A program made the translations under genes and the position numbers. The notes beneath the pieces were generated by a model. The model did no database searches and was not told the DNA's origin. It saw only the letters and a list, made by a program, of their open reading frames with translations. Positions 17,582-26,268 of a stretch of 64,000 nt of DNA are shown one piece after another. The stretch's first letter is position 1, and each line of letters opens with the position of its first letter. Origin of the DNA: Rhizonema sp. PD37 (GTDB lineage: Bacteria > Cyanobacteriota > Cyanobacteriia > Cyanobacteriales > Nostocaceae); contig JAQYWO010000004.1 of NCBI GenBank assembly GCA_029379215.1, positions 1 through 64,000 of the forward strand, in the 5' to 3' direction.

Positions 17582-18553
17582 ATGCAGCTAAAACGCCTCA
17601 CGAAATATGGCTTACCGCTTTTAGGACTGTTGCTTTTCAGCCTCTGTGTATGGGCTATTAATAAACAACTGAAGCACTATACTATCCCAGAAATTTGGCA
17701 TAGTCTTAAGACTGCTCCTATTAATAGTTTACTGTTAGCACTGGCATTTACAATTCTCAATTACTTAGTCTTAACTACATATGATGTTTTAGCTTGCGGG
17801 TATATTCGCCATCCTTTACCCTATCCAAAAATTGCTCTAACTGCGTTTACAAGCGCCGCAATTAGTAATACAGTTGGCTTCGCTTTGTTTACTGGAAGCG
17901 CTATTCGCTGTCGCTTATATGTACTTTGGGGCTTAACACCTGTTGAAATTGCCCAGCTGATCGCCTTTACCAACTTAACCTTTTGGCTAGGACTAAGTGT
18001 AGTTGGTGGGGTCTTATTTTTAGTTGAGCCTCTAGCAATTCCCAAATTCTTCCATTTGCCTTTCACTTCAGTGCATCCAATTGGAATCATTTTGCTAGCA
18101 CTGAGTTGCGCTTACCTGTTAGCAAGTTTAGGGCTGAAGCGATCGCTACGGATAGGTCCTTGGTCTTTTTCCATACCTTCTTTTGATATTGCTGTCATAC
18201 AGATTGTCCTTTCTTCTATTGATTGGAGCATTGCTGTTGCAGCACTTTACGTCTTGCTACCATCATCTGCTAATTTAGCATACTCAACCTTTTTCAGTAT
18301 TTATCTACTCGGTCAAATTGCGGGACTCGTCAGTTACATTCCTGGTGGGTTAGGCGTGTTTGAGACAGTTTTACTGTTTCTCCTCTCGCAAACAATTCCT
18401 ACGACTCAGATATTTATCTCCCTAATCCTCTACCGGGTTATCTACTATTTTATACCTTTAGGAATTGCTGCTTTATTACTCGGGATACATGAAATTCAAC
18501 AGCGTAAGTCAACAGCCTCGCCGCTTCGCCCTGAGTCAAAAGTGAAAAGTTGA
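17582..18553 (+). CDS. UPF0104 / lysylphosphatidylglycerol synthase-like membrane protein
   Basis: A 323-residue integral membrane protein with about eight hydrophobic helices (GLPLLGLLLFSLCVWAI at the start; IYYFIPLGIAALLLGI at the end). TAFTSAAISNTVGFALFTGSA and GLVSYIPGGLGVFETVLL are the signatures of the UPF0104/YbhN family, related to the flippase half of MprF. The lysyl-transferase half of MprF is absent. It is probably involved in lipid translocation across the inner membrane; no substrate can be assigned. Convergent with the cupin gene. Confidence 0.88.
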   Translation: MQLKRLTKYGLPLLGLLLFSLCVWAINKQLKHYTIPEIWHSLKTAPINSLLLALAFTILNYLVLTTYDVLACGYIRHPLPYPKIALTAFTSAAISNTVGFALFTGSAIRCRLYVLWGLTPVEIAQLIAFTNLTFWLGLSVVGGVLFLVEPLAIPKFFHLPFTSVHPIGIILLALSCAYLLASLGLKRSLRIGPWSFSIPSFDIAVIQIVLSSIDWSIAVAALYVLLPSSANLAYSTFFSIYLLGQIAGLVSYIPGGLGVFETVLLFLLSQTIPTTQIFISLILYRVIYYFIPLGIAALLLGIHEIQQRKSTASPLRPESKVKS

Positions 18554-18591
18554 TTGAAAAATAATCATATTTTCGTCACATAACGCACTAT

Positions 18592-18936
18592 TTAGGTTAT
18601 TTCCACTCGTAATCCAAAGTAAGTGAGAACTAACTCAGTTGAACCGTTGTTAACGACTTCGTGAACCTCTCCTCGTTCTACCGCTACACAATTCCCTGGT
18701 AAAAGAGGGTATTCTTTGCTGTCAATATGAATAACACCAGAACCAGACTCGACAAAGAAAACCTCACACATATCTTGATGAGCATGTGCTGCGGCAGTTT
18801 GTCCGGGGGCAAAACGTGCTCGAGAAAAGTTGGTGAGGTGAGGTAGATCACCGAAACGTAACATCACCTTTTTCTTAATCTCGGGGTTGTGAGAAACGGC
18901 TTCTTCAGGCAAATCGTTCAGAGAAATAAGTTTCAT
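18592..18936 (-). CDS. Single-domain cupin protein
   Basis: A 114-residue beta-barrel cupin. Motif 1 is FAPGQTAAAHAHQDMCEVFF (two His, one Glu) and motif 2 is PGNCVAVERGEVHEVVN, giving the usual metal ligands. The start ATG overlaps the stop of the upstream 958-residue fusion gene as ATGA, implying translational coupling and a shared function. Small cupins of this kind bind or convert small metabolites; the substrate is unknown. Confidence 0.9.
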   Translation of the reverse strand: MKLISLNDLPEEAVSHNPEIKKKVMLRFGDLPHLTNFSRARFAPGQTAAAHAHQDMCEVFFVESGSGVIHIDSKEYPLLPGNCVAVERGEVHEVVNNGSTELVLTYFGLRVEIT

Positions 18937-21809
18937 CCTGGTCGCAAATCGTTAGATATCTCCACAATACCTTTATATCCATCAATCCGTACCTTCTGAC
19001 CATCTTGTAAGATCCATGTAGCATTCCTAACATCTGTAATAGCAGGAATACCATACTCCCGAGCTAGAATTGCACCATGAGAAAGCCTTCCACCAACCTC
19101 GGAAATAAATCCTCCCGCTCTCATCAGGAAAGAGACCAAACTAATATCTGTATAAGGTACTACTAAAATAGTTTCGCGATCAATTTCAGGCAGAGCTTGT
19201 AAGTTTCGCCACACCTTTACCCGTCCTTCCACTTGACCTGGACTGGCGGGAATGCCTTGCAACATTTGATCGGGATAGAGGTTACCAGTTCGCAAAGGTA
19301 CTGTAAGAGAATTATTGCCATAGACTATTGAGGGTACAGGATTTTGCTGAGTATCTTTTGCTTTTTGACTTCGCCTCAATTGTACTAAATCCTGCAAATG
19401 TTCTACAAACTCAGGCTCAAAACCGTCAATAAGACGCCGGACTTCATCCAGATCTAGAAAAAATATATCTCCAGGATGCTCAAGTAAACCCGACTTTAAC
19501 CAAACTTGCTCCAATGCCACAAAACACCAACGCAATTCAGCCTGGAATTTAGAATAAACCTCCGTAACCCGCCCTTGGAGATTCACACGTCTTTGTACGA
19601 ATTTGACATTCCATCTTCCTTTAATCTTTTTGTCTGTGGATGGTTCTCCTTGTATGAACTGTACAAACGACTGCTTGATTGCCTCTGGTTCTTCCTTCCA
19701 AGTCGGAACAGCAAGATCAGTGCCGCCCTCACTTAAATAAGCATAACGGTGAAGTAATTTATCCAACTTTGTGAGAATTTCTTGCCCCTGTGGTGTTTGT
19801 GCCAACTTCTCAAAGACTTGATCAGCAGTTGCCAGATCGGGTATGAAGGCTCGAGCAGTTACGGCTAAATCTTGAAGCGATCGCACTACTGCCACTTCTG
19901 GTGTCAAATGGCGATCAACTTCCCACAAAGCAACATGAAAAGTTTTTTGTCGTAACTTCACACTCAATGAAGCCAGAATACTATAATAAGTCGCTTTCAG
20001 AAGCAACTTTCTGATAAAGTCTATTCTTGCTAATAACGAAGTTGGTTCTAAATCATCAACTAATTCTTGAGTGAACTGAGATAAAGCTGGAACAAACCGC
20101 CTGTGATAATCCCAGTTGAAGTCTGTTGCCAAACAAAATTCTCGCCCTACCAACCGTAGCATTCCTGGCAAATTCTGCAAAACTGTCTTCAAAGGTGGCT
20201 TTGCCAACTTACCTCCCTTAGTTAAAAAATCCAAACTTTCGGCTGGCAAACCCAGGCGGCAAAAAATTTCCCATAGTAGAGTGGCATTAAAGTAGACTCT
20301 TGAATAGTGCAACGTTGCTATTTGGTTGAAATCAAGCCCAACAGCACGTTCACCCAGTGTCAAAGCAAAAATTCCTCCCCAAACACCATTAATTGATGGT
20401 CGATTGATTGACCATGTTAGGGGATGAATTAATTGGGAGAACGTTTCTGCCGCAATTTTACGTGTCCATATAGGTAATAGAGTGCTAATGGGTCTAACTT
20501 GCAAAACCCAAAGAGTTTGACCATCGTAACTCCACTCAATATCTTGAGGAATGCCGTGGTAACGTTCTTCTAAATGACGAGCTAAATATGCAACTTGCTT
20601 GATTAATGCTGGTGGCACTCGTCCCTCACCTTCCAATTGCACACCTTGAAAATCTTCCGTCTCGACAACAAAAGCACGATATTGCTCTGGTGTCACACGT
20701 CCGGAAACGACTTGAGTTGCTTTTCCGGGTAACGCTTCAATAATGATTGTATCCCCTTGCTTGGTCATGGGGTCGCGAGTAAAGGCAACTCCAAAAAAGA
20801 CACTTTGGACTTGTTGTTGAATCAGTACACCCATTCTCTGTTCATTGAGGTTGCGATCGCGGCGATACTGTACTGCGGTTGGATTGTTGTATGAAGCTTG
20901 GACTCTGGCGATTGCTTGTTGCAATCCGTGTTTAGTCGTCACGTGCAAAATTGTCTCGTACTGCCCTGCGGCAGAAGCATGTTCTGTATCTTCTCCAATC
21001 GCGGAAGAACGCACTACAAGTGGGGATAACTTTGATGGTTGTAGAAATTCTATCAATGGCGCGGGGTCTTGGTATGGGGCAAGAACCCATCCCTTGGGTA
21101 CTGAATAACCCCATCGCTTCACTTCTGATAATCGAGCTGCTTTGTGTCCAATCAGCGCCGCATCCATATCCTCATCAAGCGAGAGAATATCTTGGTTGCT
21201 GCGAAGAAATTGCAATGGAACAGGCGATGCTTGTATCTCCTCCACCGACGGACTCAGATCTTTGGGCATGTTTTTGTAAATCCAGCCCAGCAGCGCTGCT
21301 AAAGAAAGAGCCGCCAAGAATTTGGATGGATCTTCAATGTGTAGAAGAGCGACAATTAAGGGAAATAAAATCAAAACTCCAAATTTTGCTAACTGTCTGG
21401 AGCGCAGAATGGTAAAACTGGCACCAGTCAGCAAAAAGACAAATACCGATGCTAATGGATCGTGTACGCTAAATCCCCAAGCGACACTTGTCGTACCAGT
21501 TCCTTTGCCTGTCGAGTATCGACCAATGACTACGGCTATTAGGGCAATCAGTTCCCAAGCCGATCCATATCCAAAGAAAGCACGGGCTAGTAAGACTGCA
21601 GCAATGCCTTTAAAAGCTTCAGAAAAAACTGCCAAAATTCCTACTATTGTGCCACCTTGGTAGAAAGCCGCTGATGTGCTGATATTATCAGTGTATAAAT
21701 GTGTTAATTGACGCTTATTTGTAAACTGAGAGATCCACGTAATCAGCGGTAATCCTCCTAATAGAGGACACACAGTAAAAATAACTAAGATACCCCAAAA
21801 TTGAAACAT
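18933..21809 (-). CDS. PlsY-like membrane domain fused to PEP-synthase-like protein
   Basis: About 958 residues from ATG 21809; a TTG at 21830 is less likely. The first ~190 residues are membrane-embedded and resemble PlsY glycerol-3-phosphate acyltransferase (GRYSTGKGTGTTSVAWG in place of the PlsY GGKGVAT loop). The rest is like PEP synthase or rifampin phosphotransferase. It has an ATP-grasp nucleotide-binding part (ALIGHKAARLSEVKRWGYSV then PKGWVL; SSAIGEDTEHASAAGQYE; QDIEWSYDGQTLWVLQVRP) and a C-terminal swivelling domain with catalytic His in GGRLSHGAILARE. The PEP/pyruvate TIM barrel is missing, so it probably phosphorylates another acceptor. Coupled to the downstream cupin. Confidence 0.87.
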   Translation of the reverse strand: MFQFWGILVIFTVCPLLGGLPLITWISQFTNKRQLTHLYTDNISTSAAFYQGGTIVGILAVFSEAFKGIAAVLLARAFFGYGSAWELIALIAVVIGRYSTGKGTGTTSVAWGFSVHDPLASVFVFLLTGASFTILRSRQLAKFGVLILFPLIVALLHIEDPSKFLAALSLAALLGWIYKNMPKDLSPSVEEIQASPVPLQFLRSNQDILSLDEDMDAALIGHKAARLSEVKRWGYSVPKGWVLAPYQDPAPLIEFLQPSKLSPLVVRSSAIGEDTEHASAAGQYETILHVTTKHGLQQAIARVQASYNNPTAVQYRRDRNLNEQRMGVLIQQQVQSVFFGVAFTRDPMTKQGDTIIIEALPGKATQVVSGRVTPEQYRAFVVETEDFQGVQLEGEGRVPPALIKQVAYLARHLEERYHGIPQDIEWSYDGQTLWVLQVRPISTLLPIWTRKIAAETFSQLIHPLTWSINRPSINGVWGGIFALTLGERAVGLDFNQIATLHYSRVYFNATLLWEIFCRLGLPAESLDFLTKGGKLAKPPLKTVLQNLPGMLRLVGREFCLATDFNWDYHRRFVPALSQFTQELVDDLEPTSLLARIDFIRKLLLKATYYSILASLSVKLRQKTFHVALWEVDRHLTPEVAVVRSLQDLAVTARAFIPDLATADQVFEKLAQTPQGQEILTKLDKLLHRYAYLSEGGTDLAVPTWKEEPEAIKQSFVQFIQGEPSTDKKIKGRWNVKFVQRRVNLQGRVTEVYSKFQAELRWCFVALEQVWLKSGLLEHPGDIFFLDLDEVRRLIDGFEPEFVEHLQDLVQLRRSQKAKDTQQNPVPSIVYGNNSLTVPLRTGNLYPDQMLQGIPASPGQVEGRVKVWRNLQALPEIDRETILVVPYTDISLVSFLMRAGGFISEVGGRLSHGAILAREYGIPAITDVRNATWILQDGQKVRIDGYKGIVEISNDLRPG

Positions 21810-21830
21810 TTGCGATTCTTCATCAATCAA

Positions 21831-22206
21831 ATGAAGGGTTTACAACGTTGTACTTAGCTAATGTACACGCTACTTACAATTTTTACGGTTAAGGAAGTTA
21901 GAAAATAAAAATTTATGTCTTTCGATATACTTGACATACTTACTTGTATAGAATATAACTTCATAGAAACTCTTTTCTCCAAAACAGTTTAAGGAGTAAG
22001 ATGTAACGTTTATTACCTGAGTTCATGTGAGCGGATAAAAAGGCGGAGTTATGTGGATGTCAGGAAATTCAAACCATAGCAGTTCTCTTTTGCCCATAGA
22101 AATAAATATAGAGACGTCACATGTAACGTCTCTACATTGCAAGCACAAGCACTATATTGGCTTTAATGTTCCATTTCAACGGAAACTTCAAATGTCTAAT
22201 GTCTTC
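21831..22206. other. AT-rich intergenic region
   Basis: It holds the promoter side of the fusion gene and the 22109-22134 hairpin. A 71-codon plus-strand ORF starting at 22051 is antisense to the 46-residue gene and is not supported. Confidence 0.45.
22109..22134. repeat. TAGAGACGT inverted repeat
   Basis: Perfect 9-bp arms (22109-22117 and 22126-22134). It is a common dispersed palindrome type in filamentous cyanobacteria and lies about 70 nt beyond the stop of the 46-residue membrane protein gene, where it may serve as terminator. Confidence 0.6.
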
Positions 22207-22347
22207 TTAGTTGACGACATAAGCTGCTTTCAGCGCCCAAATAATCAGCACTATAATCGAGCCTAATACCAGCACGGTAGAGATGGTGACTGCTTTGGGA
22301 GAATCAGCACCCTGAAATTTCATGATTCCTCGGTTTAAATCGGACAT
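22207..22347 (-). CDS. Small single-helix membrane protein (46 aa)
   Basis: ATG 22347 is preceded by a strong AAGGAGG at 11 nt, and the gene stops at 22207-22209. A charged N-terminus (MSDLNRGIMKFQGADSPKAV) precedes one transmembrane helix (TISTVLVLGSIIVLIIWALK). It resembles in size and shape the small thylakoid-complex subunits (PsbX, PetN or NdhP type), but I cannot assign it to one. Monocistronic. The ribosome site and classic topology make it very likely real. Confidence 0.75.
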   Translation of the reverse strand: MSDLNRGIMKFQGADSPKAVTISTVLVLGSIIVLIIWALKAAYVVN

Positions 22348-22677
22348 AGCTCAATCGTCCTCCTTGGTCACGGTGTTAATTTTCCGTTTCGATTGTAGTC
22401 CTTTCTTCCCCTGACGATACAAAATTTATTATGTTATTTTGCTTAAGCTTTCAAACACATGCAGTTCATCCATGAAGTCATCTACAAAAAAAGCTTTAAA
22501 TAGCTTTGACGTCGCGTTGCTACGAATAGATGAATTATATTGGTCTATGTGTACAAAAGAGTATTGTCTGGGACAGTATTAACACAGCCCTATATGCTCT
22601 GATACGTAGCGGCAATGAAAGAGCAGTAAAACAATATTGAAGTATACGCGAACACATATATTGTGTGAGGAGATTGC
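22348..22677. other. Divergent promoter region
   Basis: A 330-nt spacer between the 46-residue membrane protein gene and the SGNH hydrolase gene. No ORF or strong hairpin was seen. Confidence 0.45.
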
Positions 22678-23625
22678 ATGGTGGCAGTTATACTAGTGAC
22701 AGCTATAGCAATTGTTGTCGGATTGTCTGCGGCAATAGAGATGGGACTGCGCACAATTGGCTTTGGTAAACCACTTATTTACATAGCTGATGAGCAAATT
22801 GGTTATCTGTTAGCTCCTAATCAGTCTACCCGTCGTTTCGGTAATCACATAGCAATTAATCAATATTCGATGCGAGGTGATCCGATACAGAAGACGCTTT
22901 TACCCTCGACGCTTCGGGTACTCCTTTTAGGAGATTCTATCGCTAACGGCGGTTGGTGGACTGATCAAGCGTGGACAATTTCCAGTTTGATGATCCGCTC
23001 CTTGACACCAACTCTTAGTCAGTACTTTACGAAAGTGGAGGTGTTAAATGCTTCCGCAAATTCCTGGGGACCAAGAAATGAATTAGCTTATTTGCAGCAA
23101 TTTGGTAATTTTCATTCCCAAGTCGTCGTGTTGCTCATTAATACCGATGATCTGTTTGCGACGGCTCCGACTTCTTTACCTGTAGGACGCGATCGCAACT
23201 ATCCAGATCGTCAACCTGCTATGGCATTGGTGGAAGCTTTCAACCGTTATCTATCTAAGCCGAAGCCAATACCAGAAATGAAAGCAGTTTATGATGAAGC
23301 AGGCGATCGCGTTGGTTTTAATCTCGAAGCAATTGGAAAAATTCAAGCACTAACACATCAAGCTAACAGTCAATTTCTCCTGGTTATGACTCCCTTACTG
23401 CGAGAAATTGGCGAACCAGGATCTCGGGATTATGAAATAAAAGCACGTCAGCGTCTAAGTGAATTCTGTCAAGAACAAAAAATTTCGTATATAGATTTTC
23501 TACCAGTATTTAACTCAAATTCTAACCCCAAAGCTCTGTATCAAGACCACATCCACCTTAACTTGCAAGGTAATCAACTTGTGAGTCAGGCGATCGAGCA
23601 ATCAGTTTTAGAGCTATTACTGTGA
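22678..23625 (+). CDS. SGNH/GDSL hydrolase-family protein, membrane-anchored
   Basis: A 315-residue protein with GAGGAG just upstream of ATG 22678. One N-terminal hydrophobic helix (VILVTAIAIVVGLSAAIEMG) anchors or exports it. The SGNH blocks are present: nucleophile in LLLGDSIANGGW, block II/III as NASANSWGPRNEL, and the catalytic Asp/His pair in YQDHIHLNLQGNQ. Proteins of this kind hydrolyse acyl or acetyl esters on polysaccharides, lipids or peptidoglycan. The substrate is unknown. Confidence 0.85.
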   Translation: MVAVILVTAIAIVVGLSAAIEMGLRTIGFGKPLIYIADEQIGYLLAPNQSTRRFGNHIAINQYSMRGDPIQKTLLPSTLRVLLLGDSIANGGWWTDQAWTISSLMIRSLTPTLSQYFTKVEVLNASANSWGPRNELAYLQQFGNFHSQVVVLLINTDDLFATAPTSLPVGRDRNYPDRQPAMALVEAFNRYLSKPKPIPEMKAVYDEAGDRVGFNLEAIGKIQALTHQANSQFLLVMTPLLREIGEPGSRDYEIKARQRLSEFCQEQKISYIDFLPVFNSNSNPKALYQDHIHLNLQGNQLVSQAIEQSVLELLL

Positions 23626-23776
23626 AAAGCACTCCCGCGACTTGTTTGGGACATCGCCCATGAATATATCGTTAGCGAAGAGCATCATAACCTACCCTAG
23701 TGTGATCACTTTATCGTCTACTAATTTAGGTGGAAGCATAGTGAAAAATACGAGACAATAGAGATATTGGTTAATA

Positions 23777-24103
23777 ATGAGAAGCATGACAAAAACTGAA
23801 TCCACCCGTGTTGTCCGCAGAGGGCGAGTCTTCCCCGAAATCCAGTGGACTCCTGAACAACAAACACAATGGAGAGAAGAACGCGCTGCATTTCGTCAGC
23901 GTTGTCAAGTTATTTTCGACCGTGAAAAGCCAAAACTGATGGAAACTCACTACAATTGGTACATAACAATTGAACCTAATAGTGGCGAATATTTTATCAA
24001 CGAGGATGAATTTACTGGCGCTCAAAAAGCGCATGAAAAATCTCCTGGTGTAAAGTTGTATACTTTCCGCATCAACGAAACAGGCGTTTGCGGAACGATA
24101 TGA
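23777..24103 (+). CDS. Hypothetical protein coupled to a retropepsin-like gene
   Basis: A 108-residue soluble protein: a basic, glutamine- and arginine-rich first half (WTPEQQTQWREERAAF) and a second half with NWYITIEPNSGEYFINEDE. The stop overlaps the next start (ATGA at 24100-24103). I do not recognise a named family. Similar small genes ahead of retropepsin-like genes are frequent in cyanobacteria (from memory), suggesting a partner or substrate relation. A toxin-antitoxin role is possible but unproven. Confidence 0.75.
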   Translation: MRSMTKTESTRVVRRGRVFPEIQWTPEQQTQWREERAAFRQRCQVIFDREKPKLMETHYNWYITIEPNSGEYFINEDEFTGAQKAHEKSPGVKLYTFRINETGVCGTI

Positions 24104-24462
24104 TATCCGGCTTTTTTGGTGATGAGGATGCTTTGTTTTTCGAGATAGAATTACTTTCAGATAATGGTTTAGAATTACCTGTCGATGCTATGTTTGACAC
24201 AGGTTTTTCTGATTGGTTAGCAATTAATAACCAAGATTTAGACGCGCTTGGTTGGACTTATTTGAAACAGCAATCAATGTTTACCGCACGAGGGGAAGCA
24301 GAGTTTGAACTTTATTTAGGAAAGGTACGAATTGATGGTCAAGATTTTGATGTTCCAGTGCATATCGGACAAGGATTATCTGAAGTTTTACTTGGTCGTC
24401 AATGGTTACAAACTCGAAAATTAGTAGTAGATATGTTATCCGGGGTGTTGACTTTAGGATAA
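24100..24462 (+). CDS. Retropepsin-like aspartic protease domain protein
   Basis: A 120-residue protein starting at ATG 24100 within the upstream stop (ATGA); the in-frame TTG at 24088 is less likely. It has the single aspartic-protease half typical of clan AA: DAMFDTGFSDWLAIN with the catalytic DTG, and LLGRQWLQTRKLVVDM as the hydrophobic-hydrophobic-Gly motif. Such enzymes act as homodimers. No signal peptide. Coupled to the 108-residue gene; the natural substrate is unknown. Confidence 0.85.
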   Translation: MISGFFGDEDALFFEIELLSDNGLELPVDAMFDTGFSDWLAINNQDLDALGWTYLKQQSMFTARGEAEFELYLGKVRIDGQDFDVPVHIGQGLSEVLLGRQWLQTRKLVVDMLSGVLTLG

Positions 24463-24561
24463 ATTAGTGTGTGAAAAAATAAAAAGTATAGTGAACTGCT
24501 GTCAACCCTTCCAATGAAGTTGAGTCATGATTTTTTGATAATATTAATATTGCTCCCTAGA

Positions 24562-26010
24562 TCACTGAACTAAAGTAAAATCGTAGCCAGTACCGGAGGT
24601 TGAACCTGGGTCGATTTTGACTAAAAGTGGTGTACCTTTGCGATCTCCTGATGGTAAAAACTGAATCGTTCCTGTTGCTCCAGATGCTGAGAAGTTGCGA
24701 TCAGATAACGCCTTTTGCAATTCAGCACGAGTTTTCCCAGATTTCAAACCTGCGATGATGACTTCAAGTGCGTCATAAGAAGTTGCCGTTCGTGGATTCA
24801 CTCGTCCGCCCCAAAGTTGACTTGCATGATCACTAAAAGAATTACTTGAAACGGCATCAGGATGCCACAGTACAGGGAGTACCATTCCTTTAAAATTCTC
24901 TCGCCCCTTGTTGAGAGTTTCATATGTATACATTCCCCCGTAGGTAAACAGTGCTAACCTACCGTTATTTGCTCGTGCCATGTCGATAGCTGGGGTAACT
25001 TTGTCTAATTTAGGAAGCAGTAGCAAGCCTTCTGCTCCATCACTAATGGCTCTACCAATAACAGCATTAGGATTAAAATCCGGTGCAGAGAAGTCACAAA
25101 CTGTGCTAGTGATATTCCCACCTGACTGAAGTAGCGACTGAGCGTACTCTTTGATAATACCTTTAATAATGGGATTCTTTGAATCAGAACAAATAGCAAT
25201 ACTTTTTAAACGCGCACTCTGAGTAATATATTTAGCTAAGCTCTCAGCAAAAACTTTAGTATTAGGAGAAATGCTAAATATGTAATTGCTACTCCCAGAG
25301 AACTGAGAGGCATTGCTTGTAGGAGAAACCATCACCAAATCGCCTTGATTGTAGATCTGTCCAGCAGCAACTGATATGTCGGCGCGGTTGTGCCCTATAA
25401 CTGCTAAAACACTCTTGTCTTTAACAAATTCATGAGCGAGTTGTGTAGCAATGGCTAAGTCTCCTTCATCATTAGCAATCTCAAGCTGTAACAGCACTCC
25501 ATTAATCCCACCACTGCGATTCACTTCGTCTTGAGCCTGCGCTACACCGCGTAAAATTTCTCTTGAAACATTCAAGATACCGCTAATCGGAACACTCACA
25601 ACTACTTTCAGGGCTGGCGATTTACCAATCTTAGCGTTATTTAAATAAATCAAAGTCTCTGGATCATTACGATTTTTTTCCAGGGATGCTTGAAACTTGC
25701 TAACAGCAGTTGCAAAATCTCCTGTGGCAAAGGCTTGCACCCCATCTTGTTTATTGGGATTTGTGTCTGCTGTGACTAAAATTTTATCTCCCAAACTCAT
25801 CCGCGCCTGTACAGGTATGATGAAATCAGTTGTAACTTTTTGCTGTTCTTTTGTGGCTGATGGACTCAAAGATTCTGTTGATATATTGGTAGTGTTAGCT
25901 TGAGGTATAACCCCAATTTGTTTGACTATCCACAATAAAATAATGACTATAAACGCTCCAGCAAAAACGAGAGAAGCAAGAAGCCGAGTATATTCTTTTT
26001 TTTGTGTCAT
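24562..26010 (-). CDS. Periplasmic-binding-type receptor with TPR segment
   Basis: A 482-residue protein. It has an N-terminal membrane anchor (LLASLVFAGAFIVIILLWIV), a TPR-like helix pair near residues 85-125 (AFATGDFATAVSKFQASLEK), then a type I periplasmic-binding domain of the branched-chain amino-acid (Peripla_BP_6) family: VSVPISGILNVSREILRGVA, AQDEVNRSGGINGV, VIGHNRADIS and MVSPTSNASQ. No permease or ATPase gene is adjacent. Instead a Ser/Thr kinase gene lies directly upstream on the same strand. It may sense an extracellular ligand rather than feed a transporter. Confidence 0.88.
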   Translation of the reverse strand: MTQKKEYTRLLASLVFAGAFIVIILLWIVKQIGVIPQANTTNISTESLSPSATKEQQKVTTDFIIPVQARMSLGDKILVTADTNPNKQDGVQAFATGDFATAVSKFQASLEKNRNDPETLIYLNNAKIGKSPALKVVVSVPISGILNVSREILRGVAQAQDEVNRSGGINGVLLQLEIANDEGDLAIATQLAHEFVKDKSVLAVIGHNRADISVAAGQIYNQGDLVMVSPTSNASQFSGSSNYIFSISPNTKVFAESLAKYITQSARLKSIAICSDSKNPIIKGIIKEYAQSLLQSGGNITSTVCDFSAPDFNPNAVIGRAISDGAEGLLLLPKLDKVTPAIDMARANNGRLALFTYGGMYTYETLNKGRENFKGMVLPVLWHPDAVSSNSFSDHASQLWGGRVNPRTATSYDALEVIIAGLKSGKTRAELQKALSDRNFSASGATGTIQFLPSGDRKGTPLLVKIDPGSTSGTGYDFTLVQ

Positions 26011-26268
26011 GGAAAGTTACCTTACAGAAGACAGGAACGGTAGAGACATGCTGTTTGAAGGATTTCTATAGGAAGCACGGAATGACTGTGTTGGGGTTTA
26101 ATCTACAGAACATTTAAGCAAACACGATAGGTTCTAAAATTTTTCCGTACAGAACTTATATTGTACAGCCGTTCAAAATAGTTCGTTTGTATAGGATTCA
26201 GAATAATTATATCCTGAAATTTACGGTTTAAAAATGTTAAGCATTGTAATATAAAGTACATCTTGTTA

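Noticed and set aside
20845..21663. Plus-strand ORFs of 87 to 154 codons opposite the PlsY-like/PEP-synthase-like fusion
   Set aside because: They are antisense shadows of a well-supported 958-residue protein.
22051..22266. 71-codon plus-strand ORF
   Set aside because: It overlaps the 3' half of the 46-residue membrane protein gene on the other strand and includes a palindromic repeat.
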